Assembly (NCBI RefSeq): GCF_015832195.1
Contig: NW_024037374.1
Coordinates: 2,480,001-2,544,000, forward strand
Source: Motacilla alba alba
Taxonomy: Eukaryota > Chordata > Aves > Passeriformes > Motacillidae
DNA length: 64,000 nt
Direction of reading: 5' to 3'
The notes under the pieces were generated by a model. That model was not told where the DNA came from and did not search any database. It saw only the letters and a program-made list of their open reading frames with translations. This document shows positions 33,812 to 45,158 of this stretch, in pieces; the stretch's first letter is position 1; each line of letters starts with the position of its first letter. Position numbers and translations under genes: made by a program.

Positions 33812-34809
33812 TGTGGTGGGTTCAGTGTTGGCTAATTACCAGGGCATTCCCTGGAATATACTTACTCATTTCCTGCTGTGAGATAGGATGAGGAGAAAGG
33901 CAAAGTAGGCCTAAAACCTAAAAGGGTTTCAAGAAAAGTTTATTAACAGTAACTAAAGAATGAGTAATAAGAATCTGAACAAAACTTTCAGAACACTTGT
34001 ATCTCCCTATAGCCTTTTCTTTCTTCCTGACAATGTAAACAGACAAAACCTGAAACTTTCAGTCAGTTTACCACCTCTTTCTTCAGTTCACTTTGGGAGA
34101 GGAGTCTCTCCTTCATGCCAGGGAGACTTCTCCTTAAGAAAACAGTCATCTTGGGGCTCTTAATTCCCATGAATAGTAGCTGCCCAGGAAATCTGCAGTC
34201 ATGAAGTCCCTCCTATTTTTTCACAGCTTTTCCCACAGCTGTGTTAATGGGCCATGTCAACTGATGGGGTATTAGTTAAAAGATGAGCTGTTTAAGAGCC
34301 AAGGTTCTCTTCATCTATTTCTGAAATCATCTTCATCTCTGGGGACAGAGATCTTCTTCTCTCCCTGAGGGCACAGGGTCTCATCACTCTTTTGGTTTTC
34401 AATGTGCAAACTTTTCAGGGGATCACAGCTACTTCAACATTTGCTTACTTAAGCATGGAGGCCATTGCTGAACAAGTCATCTCCCCATACTTTTCAATGT
34501 GTTATAGGGAAAAAGAGATGGGGCCTGGCAGGCTCCCTGGGAAGGGGCCAGGCCTCACGGCAGGAGCCACTTGGCCGGCCCTGGCTGAGACAGGGACCTG
34601 GTCAGCCTTGTTACCTCTTTGCCAGCCAGAAGGGAAGGAGACCCTCCCCAGGCTTTTTTGTCATTAACAGAGCCGTGTACAGTTTCCTGTTGTGGTTTAA
34701 CAGATTGTCAATTTTCAATGCAAATACTGATTGGTTTCTTTGTCACACACGGTAGAAACTGCTAGCAGCTTCTCTTAGGACATCACTTCTGTGATGCAAA
34801 ACCACCACA
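33812..34809 (-). mobile_element. Solo LTR, ~1 kb (right arm)
   Basis: Mirror of 10012-11009. TGTGGTGGG...CCACCACA ends. AATAAA on the minus strand near 33940. Reference copy for judging the C-depleted relative at 21467. Confidence 0.75.
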
Positions 34810-34935
34810 ACAGCACAGAGCTCCTTTGTCCATATGTAGTGGTCATGTAGCTGAGTCCTCAAAAGCCCTCCTTGGGAGATCTCGGAGCCCTCTCCAAGGT
34901 GTTTTCAAATGAAAACATTCAGATCATAGTCTAAG

Positions 34936-35380
34936 AAAATGACCAGGGCCAGCCTCACCTGTCTGTCCTGGCTACTTTTTGTCTGGGAGCAATCCTTGGA
35001 TATATGGAATTAGGGAACCAAGTTTTAAATTTGGCCATGGCCCCTGGACATGAAGGCCGGTTCTTTTCCATAGGAATGAACGAACAGGGCTCCAGTGTTT
35101 CCAGGGCAGATGAGACAAGATCACCAGAGGAAAATGCCAGCCACAGCTGGCAGGTTTTGTTCTGAGAGATACCCTCGCATATAGGAAATTTTTTTGGAGA
35201 GTACCAATTTTGGCAATGGGCACCTGAAAAGATGGAAGATGAAGATAGACTCTTCCACAGCAAGGAAAGCACAGAGACCCAGTACTCCAGGAGCTGATGA
35301 GAGGCAGCCCTTGACATCCCCAGATCAGCCAGACCTGTCAGGGGGCCCCTGGGAGGCCAAGCCAGACAGACCTGTTCCAT
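34936..35380 (-). repeat. 189-bp satellite (right arm, inner block)
   Basis: Mirror of 9441-9885, about two units. Confidence 0.8.
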
Positions 35381-35645
35381 GTTCCCTCGGTTCCATGGGG
35401 CCCCACAGTATCCCAAGGGTCCCTTGCTTCCAGGAGGCCCTGAGGTGTCATAATGCCCCCTTGGTGACACGAGGCCTTGAAGGGTCACAATGGTCTCCAT
35501 GGTTCCATCAGGCCCCACAGAGTCATCATGGTCTCTGGGTTCCATGCAGCCCTGCTGTGTCACCATGGCCCCTTGGTTCCATGGGCTCCAGTGGTGCCAC
35601 AATGATCCCCTTGGTTCCATGAGGTTCCCACAGTGTCCCAGTGAT
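35381..35645 (+). repeat. 37-bp minisatellite (right arm, inner block)
   Basis: Mirror of 9176-9440. Confidence 0.85.
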
Positions 35646-37090
35646 CTTCATGGGAAGGAAAGAACTGAACCCCAGTGTTGCAGGGGCAGTCACCCAAGGC
35701 CAAGGCCAGCCAGACTTGTTGGTCCTGGCAGATTGTGCCTGGAAGCAAGCCTTGGATATACAGAATTGTAGAGGTGGAATCCCAATTTGAGACATGGACA
35801 CCATAGGGGGAGAAGCACAGTTCTTTTCCATAGGAAGGAAAGCACAGAACACCGGTGTTTCCAGGCCAGATAAAAGGCAGCCACCAGAGGCCTAGGCCAG
35901 CCAGATCTCTCCATCCTGCTAGCTTTTATCTGAAAGCAACCCTTGGATATAGAGAATTTGGGAGGTGGAATCTCAATTTTGGCCATTTCTGCGTAGAGAA
36001 GAAGGGCAGTTTCTTCCCATAGAAAGGAAATCACGGAGGCCAAGTGTTTCAAAGGCAGAAAAGGAGAGAGGTGGCTCCTGGGAGGACAAGCCAGCAGGCT
36101 TGTTTGTCTTGGCAGATTTTGTCATGGAGGAATCCTTGAATATATGGAATTTGGGAGGAGGAATCTCAATTTTGACCACAGACACCTTGAGAAGAAGGAT
36201 GGTTCTCTCCATTGGAAGGAAAGCAAAAGCCCCAGTGTTTGGAAAGCAGGTGAGAGGAAGCTCCCAAGAGGCCAAGGGCAGCCAGACCTTTCTATCCTGG
36301 CACCTTTCACTTGGGAGCAATCCTTGGATGTACAGAGTTTTGGAGGTGGAATCCCAGTTTTGGCCTTGGGCACCTGGTCAAGGTGGATGGTTTTTTTCCC
36401 CATAAGAAGGCAAAATGCGAAGTCCAATTGTTCTGGAAAAAGATGAGAGGTGGCCACCCTTAGGTCAATCCAGCCAGACCTGTCTCTCCTGGCACCTTTT
36501 GTCTAGGGGCTATCCTTGGACACAGGGCATTTTGGAGGTGGAATCTCAGTTTTGGCTGTTGGCGCTTGGACAGGAAGGAGAGTTCTTTTCATTAGGAAGG
36601 AAAGCACAGAAGCCCAGGGTTTTAGAGGCACATGAGTGCCAGCCCTCAGGAAGCCAAAGCGAGCCAGACTTGTCAGTCCTGGCAGCTTTTGTCTGGGAAC
36701 TATCTTTGGATATAGGGAATTCTAGAGGCAGATGCTCAGTTTTGGCCATGGGTGCCTGGACGAGATGGAAGGTTTTTTCCCATAAAGGAGAAAAGCACAT
36801 GGTCCCAGTGTTTCATAGGCAGATGAGAGGTGGCCCCTGGGTGGCCACGGCAAACAGATCTGTCTCTCCTGGCAGATTTCATCTGGGAACAATCTTTGCA
36901 TAAAAGGAAATTTGGAGGAGGAAACCCAGTTTTTGCCATGGGCCTCTGGAGGAGACGGACAGTTCTCTCCCATAGGAAGGAAAACCTAGAGCCCCAGTGC
37001 TTCAGGGGCAGATGAGAAGCAGCCCTCAACATGCCAATGTCAGCTGAGCCTGACAGGTGATCCCCAGGGGGCCCAGCCAGCCAGACCTGT
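35646..37090 (-). repeat. 189-bp satellite (right arm, main block)
   Basis: Mirror of 7731-9175, about 7.5 units. Confidence 0.9.
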
Positions 37091-37716
37091 TCCATGTTCA
37101 TGTGGTATTATGGGACCCCACAGTGTCACAATGGTCTCCTTGGTTCCATGAGGCCCTGGAGTGTCACAATGTTCTCCTTGCTTCTGCAGTGTCACAATGG
37201 CCGCGTGCTGCCATGGGGCCTTGCAATGTCACCATGGCCCCTCAGCTCCACGCGGCCCTGCTGTGTCACAATGGCTCCTTGTCTCTATGGGCCCCACAGC
37301 TTCATCCTTGACCCTTGGTTCCATAGAGGTCCTGAGTTTCACAATGGTTCTCCTGATTCCATGAGGCACCAGAGTGTCACAATGGTCTCCTTGATTCCAC
37401 TAGGTTCCATGGTCACCATGGTGTCCCTGGATCTGCACTGTCACAATGGCCCCTTGGTTCCACGAGTTTCAGTACTGTCAGCAATGGTTTCCTTGTTCCA
37501 ACAGGTCCTTGATGTGTCACAATGGTCCCTGCCTATGTTGAGAATATCTGGTTGGTGTTTCTCCTGTGCACCAAACCCAAGTCAAGGAACCTTTGGTTAT
37601 CCCCAGCATTTCGGTGTTCTGGGGTGTTGCAGCCCTGCAGGCTCACAGTGGCCTCTTGTTTCCATGAGGCCCCACAGTGTCACACTGGCCCCTTGGTTCC
37701 ATGAGGATCTGGAGTG
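37091..37716 (+). repeat. 37-bp minisatellite (right arm, main block)
   Basis: Mirror of 7105-7730. The 307-codon plus-strand frame over it is repeat read-through. Confidence 0.85.
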
Positions 37717-37725
37717 CCACACAGG

Positions 37726-38875
37726 TTTATGGCATTTTTCCTTGCTGCCCCTCACATCCCACTGCCCCACAAACAGCCCCGAGGCACCCGTGAGGGACAG
37801 GCCCTGCTGTCCCAGGCTGGGCTCAGGGCTTGGCCTTTCTGCTTCCCCCAGCCAGCCCAGGCCTTGCTCAGCATTGCAGTTCCCTGCTCAGAGCCTTGGG
37901 CTCCCTGCAATCCTGGCCTCAAGGATCTGCTCTCAGCAGTCCCTGGGGAGCCTTTGGCACTCCCTGCCCTCAGTGGGGCCCCGTGATGCTCCAAGGGACT
38001 TGGAGTTTTGCTTCTGATTCCTTGAGCAGCTTCTTCAGCCTTCTCTCAGTGCCTGAGGACGCAGGACTCAGCCCCAAATCCACCTTGGGGACCATTAAAA
38101 TACAGAAATCCCACGGGGGCTCTTCTTTTTCCTCCAATTGTTTTCCAAGTGTCCAGAGCTTGTGCAGCTGTTTGGAGTTCAGTTAAAGAGGAAGATTTTC
38201 AAGTGTACCTCATAAAAGTGCACTTTTAAATGTTTAATCAAGGCAATATTTTTTTGTTTTCCAGTTCAGAGAAGAGCTGATAGAAGCATTCCCCAGGTGA
38301 TCTTGATGCTGAGTGTCTCCTTAGGAGGTCTGGTCATGGAGAAGAATAAGACCCTTGAGGGCTGGCCCTGTTTGGACAAGCTGCTCCTCACCCCCAGCCT
38401 CACCATGTCTGACATGGCCCAGCTGGCACTGACATCCCTGTGCCCTGCAGCAGAACCTTGTCCCCTGAGCTCTGCAGCTCCATGGCCCAGCCCATTGCAC
38501 CGTGTGCCACCTGCTCTCCTCAGGGCTCTGCCTGCACACAGGCCCAGGAGAAGTTTTCCTGTTGGGAAGGAAGGCATGGAAAAGCCTGAGCAGGTTTCCT
38601 GAACAACAAAGCCCACTCAGGAGCCACCTGCTCAGTCCAGGCTGCCTGGAATGGTGTCACCTTTCTGCAAGGAACAGTGTGAACAGAAATGATCTCTGGC
38701 AGCAGAATTCTCTGAGTCTTGCAGCTGAATTCTCTGTCCCTGTTGTTTCCCTGGATCTCTGTTGCAGATGGAAGCTGCTGGTGCCATCCTCACCTTGAAC
38801 CTCTCTCTGGAATGCAAACAGATGTTCCCAGGTCTGATAAAAAGGATTTGCTCAATGTTTCCACAAAACTTTCGG
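37726..38875. other. Degenerate OR-flank repeat, then no gene (right arm)
   Basis: Mirror of 5946-7095. 37726-38121 is the repeat-like block, and the remainder shows no recognised feature. Confidence 0.45.
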
Positions 38876-39241
38876 GTTCCTCATGGAACAAAGGGGTCAT
38901 TTTGACACTGAGGGGGTGACGTGGAAGCCAGGAGTCAATTGTGACCCTGGGGTCCCATGGAACCAAGGGGCCATGGTGACACAGCAGGGCCACGTGGTTC
39001 CAGTGGTCCATTGTGACACTGTGGATCCAATGAGACCATGGAGACACCCCCAGAACCTCCTGGAACCAAGGAGTCCATGGTGACCCAGCGGGGCTGCATG
39101 GAGCCAATGGTCCATGGTGACACTGCCCATCCAAGGAGGCCATTGTCACCCTGCGGAAGCTCATGGAGCCAGGGAGGCTATTGTGACACTGCAGAACTTC
39201 ATGACACTAAATATCCATGGTGACACAGCAGGGCATCATGG
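38876..39241 (-). repeat. 37-bp minisatellite next to ERV (right arm)
   Basis: Mirror of 5580-5945. Near 39250-39275 the two arms differ at several adjacent bases, one of the denser clusters of arm-to-arm difference. Confidence 0.85.
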
Positions 39242-39499
39242 GAACCAAGGAACCGCTGCTGGCAGTGCGGAAACTCATGGAGCCAGGGGCCCTTGTGGCA
39301 CTGCAGAAGGAACACAGCTGCTGGACCTTGTCCCCTGGCCCTGCTCAGCTCCTTGGGAGGCACGGCAGGAGCAGCGCCCTGGGAGCCTGGGGAATGCCCC
39401 TCTGGGATCCATGGCACACACTCCCAGGGGCTGGAATTCCAGTTGCCAGCCAGGAAAAGATGTTCCTGCCCTTGAAGGCAAAGCTCTTAAGAAGGAGCT

Positions 39500-40166
39500 T
39501 GTCCTAGGGTGACATTATGATGCTTGTATCCCCATTTGTGTGCTCTGTTTATGCTGGATATTATGTTCTGTGCCTTCAAGACTGGCTCTGAAGAGCGAAT
39601 GTTTTGTTCTGGTTTTGTTATCAGCCTGCTCCCCCACGGCTGGCAGACACAGAGACGGGGCAGTGCATAGTGCGGCTTTTGCTTTTTGCTTTGCTTTCAC
39701 TTTGCTCTTGCTCCTGCTTTGCTCCTGCTTTGCTCTTGCTTTTTGCTTTAGCTCATTAGTTATTTTAGCTAAGCAGTCCAAATTTTTCCCTGGACTGTTT
39801 TTCCTTTCCCTTTTTTGAAATGACTTGAACTTGTTCCAGACTGGGACCTGGGAAACACCGAGAGTTTGCACCTTGTGGCCTGCAGCAGCCATCCCCAGTG
39901 CCAGAGGGACCGACAACAGAGCGACCACTCCCAAGAGAGACTTTCTGAATTTGTCATCCTTACCCAGAGTGGTGAAAGAGTGTTGTCATCCAGTATTGTT
40001 CATTCTGTGTGCTGGGGGGTGCTGTGCCTGTAAAATAAACAGGTTCTTTCCACTTGTCTCTGACGAATCCTTTCTGAAACAGTTGTGGGGAGGGGCCGTG
40101 TGGGTTTGCTTTCTGGAGGGGCCCCCTTTTTGTGGTTTTCTCCTAAATTTGCCCTAAACCAGGACA
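39500..40166 (+). mobile_element. ERV 5' LTR (right arm)
   Basis: 667 bp with TGTCCT...AGGACA ends. AATAAA at 40034-40039 in CTGTAAAATAAACAGG. A GCTTTTGCTTTTTGC-type simple repeat at about 39676-39750. Compared with the 3' LTR at 46497 the two are clearly the same family but differ at many positions and indels, with roughly a fifth or more of positions changed by eye. The six bases before it (GGAGCT) do not match those after the 3' LTR. Confidence 0.88.
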
Positions 40167-40171
40167 AAATT

Positions 40172-40189
40172 TGGTGCCCAACGTGGTGC
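40172..40189 (+). promoter_or_regulatory. ERV primer-binding site (right arm)
   Basis: TGGTGCCCAACGTGGTGC, five bases after the LTR end, tRNA-Lys-like with two differences from the form I know. The gag-frame ATG starts at the next base, so there is essentially no leader. Confidence 0.7.
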
Positions 40190-42281
40190 ATGAGAGAGAG
40201 TGGAAAAAACCCTGTCCTAATTGTATTTTGGTTGCCATTACTCTGTGTTGGTTTAAAGCAGTTAATAGCCGTGGTTTTTGGATTCATAATGTCTCTTGGG
40301 GTGGAGGCTTGCATGCATTTCTGGTCCCTTGGGTTTTTTGAGATCTTAATACCTCTATGGACCCTAGGTTTATTTTCTCATCCAGAAATAGCTCTGGTAT
40401 TGTCCCTAATACGTAGTTTTTACAGCAGAGGGGCTGTGACCAGAATAGCTATCCTGCTGGGCTTGGTTGTATTGACCTGTAAGAAGTTTAGAGAAGTGCT
40501 TGGGTCTGTTCCAGGGATGAATGGTTCATGGCTATGGTTATGCACCCAGTTTGTCAGAGGAGGAGCAGGGGATGAGGCTTTTCAGCCTTTGCTTTCCTTC
40601 TTCTCCTCTGAATCAGTTACCTCCCTGTTGGAGAATGTTCAGTTTCCCCTGAATGTTAAAGAGACCATCTTTCTGCTGTTTAATCTGGTAAGCTTCCTCT
40701 ATACAGTTAGCAGCTCCTCTAGAATGAGGGCTGAGATTTCTAGAGGGGCTGATGAGACCCCTGACCCAGGAGTAGACCCAGGCATGGAAAATCCTGAGTG
40801 GGGTGGGAAATGGGAGCATATGGGCCAAATCCTGAAGGAATTCTCTGTCCCTGTAGTGTGGGACTTTCCCCATGAACAAATTCAGAACCCAGCTGAGGTG
40901 GGGAAATACCTGAGAGAGAAGTACCATGATGACCCTGAGGAGAAAAAGCTCATTGCAGTGAGCTGGGCCCTGGCATATGCTTATCGCACACTGCTGGATA
41001 CTCTAGGGCAGCAGACAGAGGCAGCGGGCTAGGGAGATAAATCAACAGCTATCCCAGTCACTCAGGCTGCAGCCAACACCTCAGGCTCAAAGCCAGCAGC
41101 TAAATCAGACAGTAAGCCTAAGCCAGCAGCTAAACCAAACAATAAGCCTCAACCAATAGCTGTTGCTACTGGCACTAGAAGTGGAAAGTGCACAGACAAG
41201 ACCGATCGACCAGTGAATGATGATAATGATGCAGAAGAAGAACCTTCAACACCTCCTGACATAAAATCAAGAGTCAGAGCAACAGGCGCAAGGTCGGAAG
41301 CCAATATTGAGTCCTTTTCCCTGAAGGACCTCCATAGCCTAAAAAAAAATTACACCCGACGATCTGATGAATCCATAATTAGCTGGCTAGTCCGTCTTTA
41401 GGATGCTGCAGGCGAGGCTACAATTCTAGATAGCACTAAGGCGAAGCATTTGAGATCCCTGTCACATAATCCTGTCATCGACCAAGAAATAATGAGGGGG
41501 GCTGACCCTCACAGCCTCTGGGCATGGGTCTTGGATAGTGTTGCACAAAAGTACCTGTGTGCAGATGATCTCTATATGCAACAAACCCAGTAAAAGACTA
41601 TAGAACAAGAAATCCAACGCCTGAGAGAAATGGCAGTGGCAGAGATTATCTTCTCAAATAACATAACAACTAAGAATCCAAACTTGATACCATGCACATC
41701 TGTGATGTGGCGAAAACTCATACGACTTGAGCCACATGAATATGCTTCTGCTTTAGCCATAATGAAACGGGATGACAGGGATGAGACTGTGCTTGATATG
41801 GCAAGGAAGCTGCGAGCATATGCAGATGCTGTACATAGCCCAACACATGCCAAAATCGCAGCGGTGGAGACACGTCTGCAGAAGTTAGAAGACAAAATAA
41901 AGAAGAATCATAAAAAGCTCAAAGAGGAGATTAAAGAAGACCTTCTCCAAATCTCGGCAGTGCAGATCAGAGGTTCTAGTACCCAACACAAACGTTCCCC
42001 AGATAGAGAGAGAAGATACACCCCACAAACTGAGCTGTGGTTCTTCCTGCGTAATTGCAAAAAAAAACATGAAGAGATGAGATAGAAGATCTACTGCTAC
42101 TCTAACCCAACGGGTGCGTGAATTGAAGGAAGACAGGGCTCAGAGAAGAAGTCCCACCAGAAGGAAAGCAGCTCCAGTTGCCCATAGCCAAACTACCAGA
42201 TATGATGATGATAACATGTCCGATCCCCTTAAAGAAACTTCCAAGACATACGTCCAAGAAAAGAAAGATAGCCAGGCTTAG
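40190..42281 (+). pseudogene. ERV gag remnant with hydrophobic N-terminus (right arm)
   Basis: A gag-position frame that would supply the structural polyprotein. The first open part (40190-41032, 280 codons) begins with about 100 mostly hydrophobic residues forming around four membrane-like stretches (roughly residues 8-40, 44-62, 66-78, 82-97) and another at 158-173. It then becomes hydrophilic. In-frame stops occur at 41030-41032 (TAG), 41399-41401 (TAG) and 41591-41593 (TAA). Between the first two is a Lys/Pro/Ala repeat linker. 41594-42085 includes a coiled-coil-like charged region. Near an A9 run (42059-42067) the open frame changes, continuing to 42281 with basic and Asp-rich sequence. 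I cannot see a CCHC zinc knuckle. All stops are shared with the left arm. Confidence 0.7.
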
Positions 42282-42341
42282 AGGGGCCCTGCCTCTAGCC
42301 AAGTAGAGGCTAGGGAAAATCGTGTTTTCTAGACTATGTGA

Positions 42342-43571
42342 ATTCGTTGGCCTGGCACATCAGAACCACAAGAGTATAAAGCTTTAGTTGACACTGGTGC
42401 CCAGTGCACATTAATCCCATCAAGATATGTGGGGACAGAATCCGTTTCTATTGCTGGTGTGACAGGGGGATCACAGGATTTCACTTTGGTGGAAGCTGAT
42501 GTGAGCCTGACGGGAAATGAGTGGAAGAAACACCCTATTGTGACTGGCCCAGAGGCCCCATGTATTTTGGGCATAGATTATCTCCGAAGTGGGTATTTCA
42601 AAGACCCAAAAGGACTCAGGTGGGCATTTGGGATAGCAGCTGTAGCGACAGAGGGTGTCCAGCAATTGAACACCTTGCCTGGACTGTCCGAGAATCCATG
42701 TACAGTAGGACTTCTAAAGGGAGAAGAGCAACACATACCAATTGCCACTTCCACAGTGCATCATCGACAGTATAGAACCACTGGAGATGCTGTGATTGCC
42801 ATCCATAAGATGATCCGAGAGCTGGAGAGCCAAGGGGTGGTCAGCAAGACCCACTCACCCTTTAATAGCCCTATTTGGCCTGTGCGTAAATCTGAAGGAG
42901 AATGGAGATTGACGGTGGACTACCGTGCATTGAATGAAGTGACTCCACCACTGAGTGCTGCCGTGCCAGACATATTAGAGCTCCAGTACGAGCTGGAGTC
43001 CAAGGCAGCGAAGTGGTGTGCCACTATCGATATTGCCAATGCATTTTTCTCCATTCCTCTGGCAGCAGAATGCAGGCCTCAGTTTGCTTTCACGTGGAGT
43101 GGCGTGCAGTACACCTGGAACCGACTGCCCCAGGGGTGGAAGCACAGTCCTACTATCTGCCATGGACTGATCCAGAGTGCACTAGAAAAGGGTGAGGCTC
43201 CAGAACATCTACAGGATATTGATGACATCATTGAATGGGGGAACACAGCTGCAGAAGTGTTTGAGAAAGGAGAGGAAATCATCCAAATCCTCCTGGGAGC
43301 TGGTTTTGCCATCAAAAAGAGCAAAGTAAAGGGACCAGCTCCTGAGATTCAGTTCCTAGGAGTAAAGTGGCAAGATGGTCGGCGTCAGATTCCTATGGAT
43401 GTTATCAACAAGATCACAGCTATATCTCCACCGACCAATAAGAAGGAGGCACAAGCTTTCCTAGGTGCCATAGGCTTTTGGAGAATGCACGTTCCCGAGT
43501 ACAGTCAGATTGTGAGCCCTCTTTACCTGGTCACCCGGAAGAAGAACAATTTCCACTGGGGCCCTGAGTAG
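42342..43571 (+). pseudogene. ERV protease - reverse transcriptase fragment (right arm)
   Basis: Frame opens after a TGA at 42339-42341. The aspartic protease motif LVDTGAQCTLIP lies at about 42382-42417. RT shows NSPIWPV (about 42860), ATIDIANAFF (about 43020), LPQGWKHSP (about 43122) and DIDDI (about 43219), which keeps the catalytic Asp pair but lacks the aromatic residue usual before x-D-D. FLG motif near 43358. The frame ends at TAG 43569-43571, directly before the RNase H part in the same frame. This is a single-stop break in an otherwise open 2.1-kb pol region. Confidence 0.87.
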
Positions 43572-44429
43572 CAACAAGCCTTTGTCCAGATCAAGCAGGA
43601 GATTGCTCATACAGTAGCCCTTGGCCCGGTCAGGACAGGACCAGAGGTGAGAAACATGCTCTACTCTGCAGCCGGGAACCATGGTCTGTCTTGGAGTCTT
43701 TGGCAGAAGGTGCCTGGGGAGACTCGGGGTCGACCACTGGGATTCTGGAGTCGAAGCTACAGAGGGTCTGAAGCTAACTACACTCCAATAGAGAAAGAGA
43801 TCTTGGCTGCCTATGAAGGAGTCCAAGCGGCCTCAGAAGTGATTGGTATTGAAGCACAACTCCTCCTGGCACCCCGACTACCGGTGCTGGGGTGGATGTT
43901 CAAAGGGAAGGTTCCTTCCACCCACCATGCCACCAGTGCTACATGGAGCAAGTGGATTGCTCTTATCACACAGCGCGCCCGTATAGGTAAACTGAATCGC
44001 CCTGGGATTTTGGAGGTAATTACAAATTGGCCCGAAGGTGAAAATTTTGGTGTCACAGACGAAGAACAAGAACCAGTGACACGGGCTGAAGAAGCTCCTC
44101 CATATAACCAACTGCCCCCAGAGGAAACACGCTATGCTCTTTTCACTGATGGGTCCTGTCGCATCGTTGGAATGAATCGGAAGTGGAAAGCAGCCGTATG
44201 GAGCCCCAGACGACAGGTTGCACAAGCTATCGAAGGAGAAGGTGGATCGAGCCAATTTGTGGAGCTCAAAGCTATACAGCTGGCCCTGGACATTGCTGAA
44301 AGAGAGAAGTGGCCAAAGCTCTGCCTCTGCACTGACTCATGGATGGTAGCCAGTGCTCTGTGGGGATGGCTGGAGAGGTGGAAAGTGGCTAACTGGCAGC
44401 CTAGAGGGAAAGACAAATTGGGCTGCTGA
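43572..44429 (+). pseudogene. ERV RT connection and RNase H fragment (right arm)
   Basis: Continues the RT frame after TAG. RNase H residues visible: FTDGS (about 44143), FVELKA (about 44258) and CTDS (about 44330). A frame slip near 44412 brings a stop at 44427-44429. The other frame stays open to the LTR insertion at 44469. Mirror of 392-1249. Confidence 0.86.
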
Positions 44430-44468
44430 AGAGCGGAAAGACATCGCTACCAGGGTAGGGAGGCAACC

Positions 44469-45110
44469 TGTGAGTGAAACATAAACTTTAAAGAATTTAG
44501 AGATTTTTGAGGAGCTAAGATTTTAGTTAGAGATAAGCTTTGTTGAAGCTAATTAAAACAAATAGGTAGGCCTTGATGAAGTTAAGAGTTAGTAGTTAAC
44601 TAATAATTGATTGCTTGTCAACATAATATTTGGTTAGCTGGGTTTATAATGAAGAATATAGAAACTGACAAATAGCTTTGAGGAACATAAGACAGTTGTG
44701 GGCCTCCTCTGCTCTGAAACCAATTGAAGACAAGGAATGGGAGTTCTTCCAAGGGTTCATTTGTCATATTTGCATTGAAAAGGTAGAAAGGTCAGAACAA
44801 GGAAGACTACATTTACTTCTTAATTTTGGGACCCCTCCCCATGTAAGCGACCACCGACCCATTTCAAGGAACACACTACACATGCTTAATAGCTTTTGAA
44901 CTAATTAACATATGAAGCAGGGAATGGGATGTACCAAAATCATGAATATGTATTGGTATTTTGGGTATTCAATACTTGCATAGATAAAAGAGCTCTGTAA
45001 TCACCTGTAAATTGCGGTGTGTATTTGGGAGCTATCCCGCCCACTGCCCGGCATCGCAATAAACATACACTTTCTAACTTTAAACTGTTAGAGAGTTTTT
45101 GTCCGTCACA
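44469..45110 (+). mobile_element. LTR-like insertion within pol
   Basis: 642 bp with TGTGA...TCACA ends, AATAAA at about 45059 in GCAATAAACATACAC, and a TATA-like GATAAAAG near 44980. It separates the RNase H catalytic part from its C-terminal end (VHHVDSHV, about 45159). No retroviral genes inside, so a solo LTR is likely. Flanks GCAACC and GTTGGA do not form a target duplication. Confidence 0.6.
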
Positions 45111-45158
45111 GTTGGATATCAGTACTAGATCAATATCCATATTTTAATAAATCCTGAG

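Larger units (their letters stand above)
26688..44820. repeat. Right arm of 18-kb inverted duplication
   Basis: Reverse complement of the left arm. It starts at the first base after the 1000-N gap and its homology to the window ends at 44820 only because the left arm leaves the window at base 1. The right-flanking sequence (44821-47164) completes the ERV, so this arm shows more of the provirus than the left one. Confidence 0.95.
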
